Part shown: piece by piece, positions 5,192 to 6,788 of the stretch
How the letters are laid out: every line of letters starts with the position of its first letter
How positions within the stretch are numbered: position 1 is the first letter of the stretch
Program-made: the position numbers and the translations under genes
NCBI GenBank assembly: GCA_028291845.1
Contig: JAQGNM010000150.1
Location: 1 to 6,788, forward strand
Reading direction: 5' to 3'
From: Massilia sp.
GTDB lineage: Bacteria > Pseudomonadota > Gammaproteobacteria > Burkholderiales > Burkholderiaceae_D
Length of the DNA: 6,788 nt
Notes under the pieces: model-generated
Databases searched by the model: none
The model's input: the letters and a program-made list of their open reading frames with translations, nothing else
What the model was told of the DNA's origin: nothing

Positions 5192-6124
5192 ATGCGCATC
5201 GCTAATGACGTCACTGAATTGATCGGTAATACCCCGCTGGTGCGGATCCGCAGGATGGGTTTGACGAGCGGCGGCGCCGATCTGGTTTGCAAGCTCGAAT
5301 TTTACAATCCGGCGCACAGCGTCAAGGACCGCATCGGCCTGGCGATGATCGAGGCGGCCGAAGCGGCCGGACAGATCGGCCCGAATACCGTCATCGTCGA
5401 GCCGACCAGCGGCAACACCGGCATCGCCCTGGCGATGGTGTGCGCCGCGCGCGGCTACAAGTGCACCCTGGTGATGCCTGAAACCATGAGCGTGGAGCGG
5501 CGCCTGCTGCTGCGCGCTTACGGCGCCGAACTGGTGCTCACGCCCGGCCCCGAAGGCATGCTCGGCGCCATCCGCCGCGCCGAGGAACTGGTCGCCGCCA
5601 ACCCGGGCTGGCTGATGCCGCAACAATTCAACAACCCCGCCAACCCGGCCGTCCACCGCCGCACCACCGCCGAAGAAATCTGGAACGACACCGACGGCAA
5701 GGTCGACATCGTGGTGGCCGGCATCGGCACCGGCGGCACCATCACCGGCGTCGGCGAGGTGCTCAAGGAACGAAAACCCGGCGTGCAAATCATCGCCGTC
5801 GAACCGGAAGCCTCGCCCATGCTCTCAAAAGGCACCAAGGGCCCGCACCCCTTGCAGGGCATCGGCGCCGGCTTCATACCGAAGGTGCTGAATACCCACA
5901 TTTATGACGAGGTCATCGCCGTGGGCAACGAAGACGCCTTCGCCACCGCGCGCGCGGCGGCGCGCGAAGAAGGTTTGTTGGTGGGCATTTCCTCAGGCGC
6001 CGCCTTGTGGGCCGCGCTGCAGGTGGCAAGAAGGCCGGAGAACGCGGGCAAACTGATCGTGACGATCATCCCGTCGTTCGGCGAGAGGTATTTGAGTACG
6101 CCGTTGTTTGCCAATTTGGCGTAG
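5192..6124 (+). CDS. cysK: Cysteine synthase A (O-acetylserine sulfhydrylase)
   Basis: The 310-residue PLP enzyme makes L-cysteine from O-acetyl-L-serine and sulfide in the cytoplasm. Visible features of the fold-type II family: the Schiff-base lysine K45 in NPAHSVKDRI, the substrate loop TSGNTG (72-77), MPETMSVERR (95-104), the phosphate-binding GTGGT (179-183), GPHPLQGIGAGFIP (217-230), the SSG motif (267-269) and PSFGERYLST (294-303). The last three blocks and the length favour CysK over CysM. The start is fixed by GGAGGA upstream and by the usual N-terminus leading to ELIGNTPLV. Its PLP cofactor is the product of the PdxH domain encoded nearby, though the two genes are on opposite strands. 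Its stop codon TAG (6122-6124) overlaps the start of a REP-like cluster, which probably serves as the transcript end. Confidence 0.93.
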   Translation: MRIANDVTELIGNTPLVRIRRMGLTSGGADLVCKLEFYNPAHSVKDRIGLAMIEAAEAAGQIGPNTVIVEPTSGNTGIALAMVCAARGYKCTLVMPETMSVERRLLLRAYGAELVLTPGPEGMLGAIRRAEELVAANPGWLMPQQFNNPANPAVHRRTTAEEIWNDTDGKVDIVVAGIGTGGTITGVGEVLKERKPGVQIIAVEPEASPMLSKGTKGPHPLQGIGAGFIPKVLNTHIYDEVIAVGNEDAFATARAAAREEGLLVGISSGAALWAALQVARRPENAGKLIVTIIPSFGERYLSTPLFANLA

Positions 6125-6153
6125 CAGCAGGGGGACTTGGCAGCAGGGGGACT
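6124..6153. repeat. Tandem GCAGCAGGGGGACT repeat
   Basis: GCAGCAGGGGGACT occurs at 6124-6137 and again at 6140-6153, with a 2-bp gap. The first copy starts at the last base of the cysK stop codon. The reverse complement of its first 13 bases is at 1-13. These look like REP flanks. Confidence 0.65.
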
Positions 6154-6175
6154 GGCGCCGCAAGGTGCCTGTCCT
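6148..6175. repeat. REP-like palindrome, copy 2
   Basis: GGGAC-T-GGCGCC (6148-6159) pairs with GGTGCC-T-GTCCT (6164-6175), with the same T-T mismatch as copy 1, two G-T wobbles, and a GCAA loop (6160-6163), which is of GNRA type in RNA. It lies 23 bp after cysK and is a plausible end or stabiliser of its transcript. Confidence 0.65.
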
Positions 6176-6226
6176 ATGTTTGAGCAGAAGCACAGTTGCA
6201 TCACTCAAGCATGGGACAGGCACCTT
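6162..6226. repeat. Long inverted repeat joining two REP-like units
   Basis: Bases 6162-6184 and 6204-6226 are reverse complements over 23 bp, with only two G-T wobbles and a 19-base loop (6185-6203). The left arm is the right half of REP copy 2, so the right arm is a REP in the opposite orientation. Only half of that second REP is present; its other arm should follow 6226 but an IS end is found instead. Confidence 0.7.
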
Positions 6227-6230
6227 CGGC

Positions 6231-6788
6231 TGAAGTGCATCCCTAAAGTTGGACAGTTTTAGTACTAAACCGTCGCGTGCTGAGTCCTGTATTTTACAGG
6301 GCTCAGTCCGTTCAGCCGCGATTTGATCCGATCGTTGTTGTAGTACTTGATGTACGCGCTAATCGCTTTGCGCAGCTTGTCGATACTGCTGAAGGTCTTC
6401 CCATGGAACATCTCGCTTTTCAAGATGCCGAAGAAGTTTTCCATGACCGCGTTATCGTAGCAATTTGCCTTGCGCGACATGCTCTGCACGACGCCATGCT
6501 TTGCAAGCGTCTCCCGGTATTCCTTCATCCGATAGTGCCATCCCTGATCCGAATGCAGCATGGGCTTGTCCTGTGGCCGTAGCTTGGCGAACGCTTTTTT
6601 AATCATCTTGCTCACCAGCTCAAACTTTGGCCGCGTGTTCATCTGGTACGCGATGATTTCGCGGTTGTACATGTCCAGCACTGGCGAGAGATACAGCTTG
6701 ATGCCGGCACAGTTGAACTCAGTCACGTCGTTGGTCCACTTGATGTTGGGACCGTCTGCGGCGAACTGCCGCTGCAGCAGATTGTCGG
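6231..6788 (-). mobile_element. IS3-family insertion sequence (IS150-like), 3' part
   Basis: The segment holds the C-terminal part of an IS3-family transposase and, beyond its stop codon, a sequence resembling an IS150-group terminal inverted repeat: TGAAGTGCATCCCT then AAAGTTGGACA (6231-6255). The TG start of the element at 6231 is judged by resemblance to remembered IS150-group ends. The other end, the first reading frame and any target duplication lie beyond the window. Base composition is lower in GC than the neighbouring genes, which fits foreign origin. Confidence 0.75.
6265..6788 (-). CDS. IS3-family transposase OrfB, 5' end outside window
   Basis: The frame runs from the right edge to TAG at 6267-6265 and gives 173 visible residues of an rve-type integrase core. 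The DDE triad is complete: D20 in KWTNDVTEF, D80 in HSDQGWHY and E116 in NAVMENFFG. The 35 residues between the second Asp and the Glu are the classic D(35)E spacing of IS3 transposases. The ending (YYNNDRIKSRLNGLSPVKYR) is typical of the IS150 group. A GTG at 6726-6724 could be read as a start, but the frame and conservation clearly continue upstream of it. In IS3 elements OrfB is normally made by a -1 frameshift from OrfA; that region is not visible. Nothing in the visible part is broken. Confidence 0.9.
   Translation of the reverse strand, partial: DNLLQRQFAADGPNIKWTNDVTEFNCAGIKLYLSPVLDMYNREIIAYQMNTRPKFELVSKMIKKAFAKLRPQDKPMLHSDQGWHYRMKEYRETLAKHGVVQSMSRKANCYDNAVMENFFGILKSEMFHGKTFSSIDKLRKAISAYIKYYNNDRIKSRLNGLSPVKYRTQHATV

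Noticed and set aside
5192..6124. Calling the cysteine synthase CysM, or treating PSFGERYLST as an altered motif
   Set aside because: GPHPLQGIGAGFIP and the overall pattern fit CysK. Phe in place of Ser in PS-x-GERYLST is a common variant.
6220..6238. Small hairpin GCAC-TTC / GAA-GTGC as a cysK terminator
   Set aside because: It straddles the inferred IS boundary, has a bulge and lacks a T-run; the REP hairpin nearer to cysK is a better candidate.
6124..6243. CRISPR array
   Set aside because: The repeats are few, palindromic, in mixed orientation and without regular spacers; they match REP-like elements.

Overview
The window looks like a piece of a GC-rich betaproteobacterial chromosome. 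Oxalobacteraceae (the Massilia / Duganella / Janthinobacterium group) is the best guess. The guess rests on the style of the proteins (CysK, TcdA, periplasmic FKBP, PdxH next to a Cfa-family enzyme), on the CTAAAATG-type -10 boxes, and on GC-rich palindromic intergenic repeats. It comes from familiarity, not from a search.

Layout. Bases 1-329 hold REP-like palindromes, the first copy of a structured intergenic repeat, and the leader of an outer-membrane beta-barrel gene (330-1004, +). After that gene come a perfect hairpin and a second copy of the structured repeat, whose hairpin can act as a terminator in both directions. It separates the barrel gene from a convergent minus-strand pair: a hemerythrin-PdxH fusion (3647-2460), then a cyclopropane-fatty-acid-synthase family methyltransferase (2417-1209). 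A 73-bp divergent region with two mirror-image TAAAAT boxes separates this pair from a plus-strand series: tcdA (3721-4593), a secreted FKBP-type prolyl isomerase (4624-5136) and cysK (5192-6124). The window ends in a REP cluster that appears to have been interrupted by an IS3-family (IS150-like) insertion sequence, of which only the 3' part is visible.

Functional reading. Most genes are housekeeping: PLP synthesis or salvage (PdxH), the PLP-dependent last step of cysteine synthesis (CysK), tRNA t6A cyclisation (TcdA), membrane lipid modification (Cfa), and envelope proteins (FKBP, barrel protein). I see no phage defence, CRISPR, toxin or secretion system.

The most unusual items are: (1) the uninterrupted fusion of an HHE hemerythrin domain to a complete PdxH; (2) an approximately 69-bp structured repeat bracketing the barrel gene, with one compensatory base-pair change between copies; (3) an IS that seems to have landed inside the stem of a REP palindrome; and (4) a tcdA promoter that suggests a leaderless mRNA.
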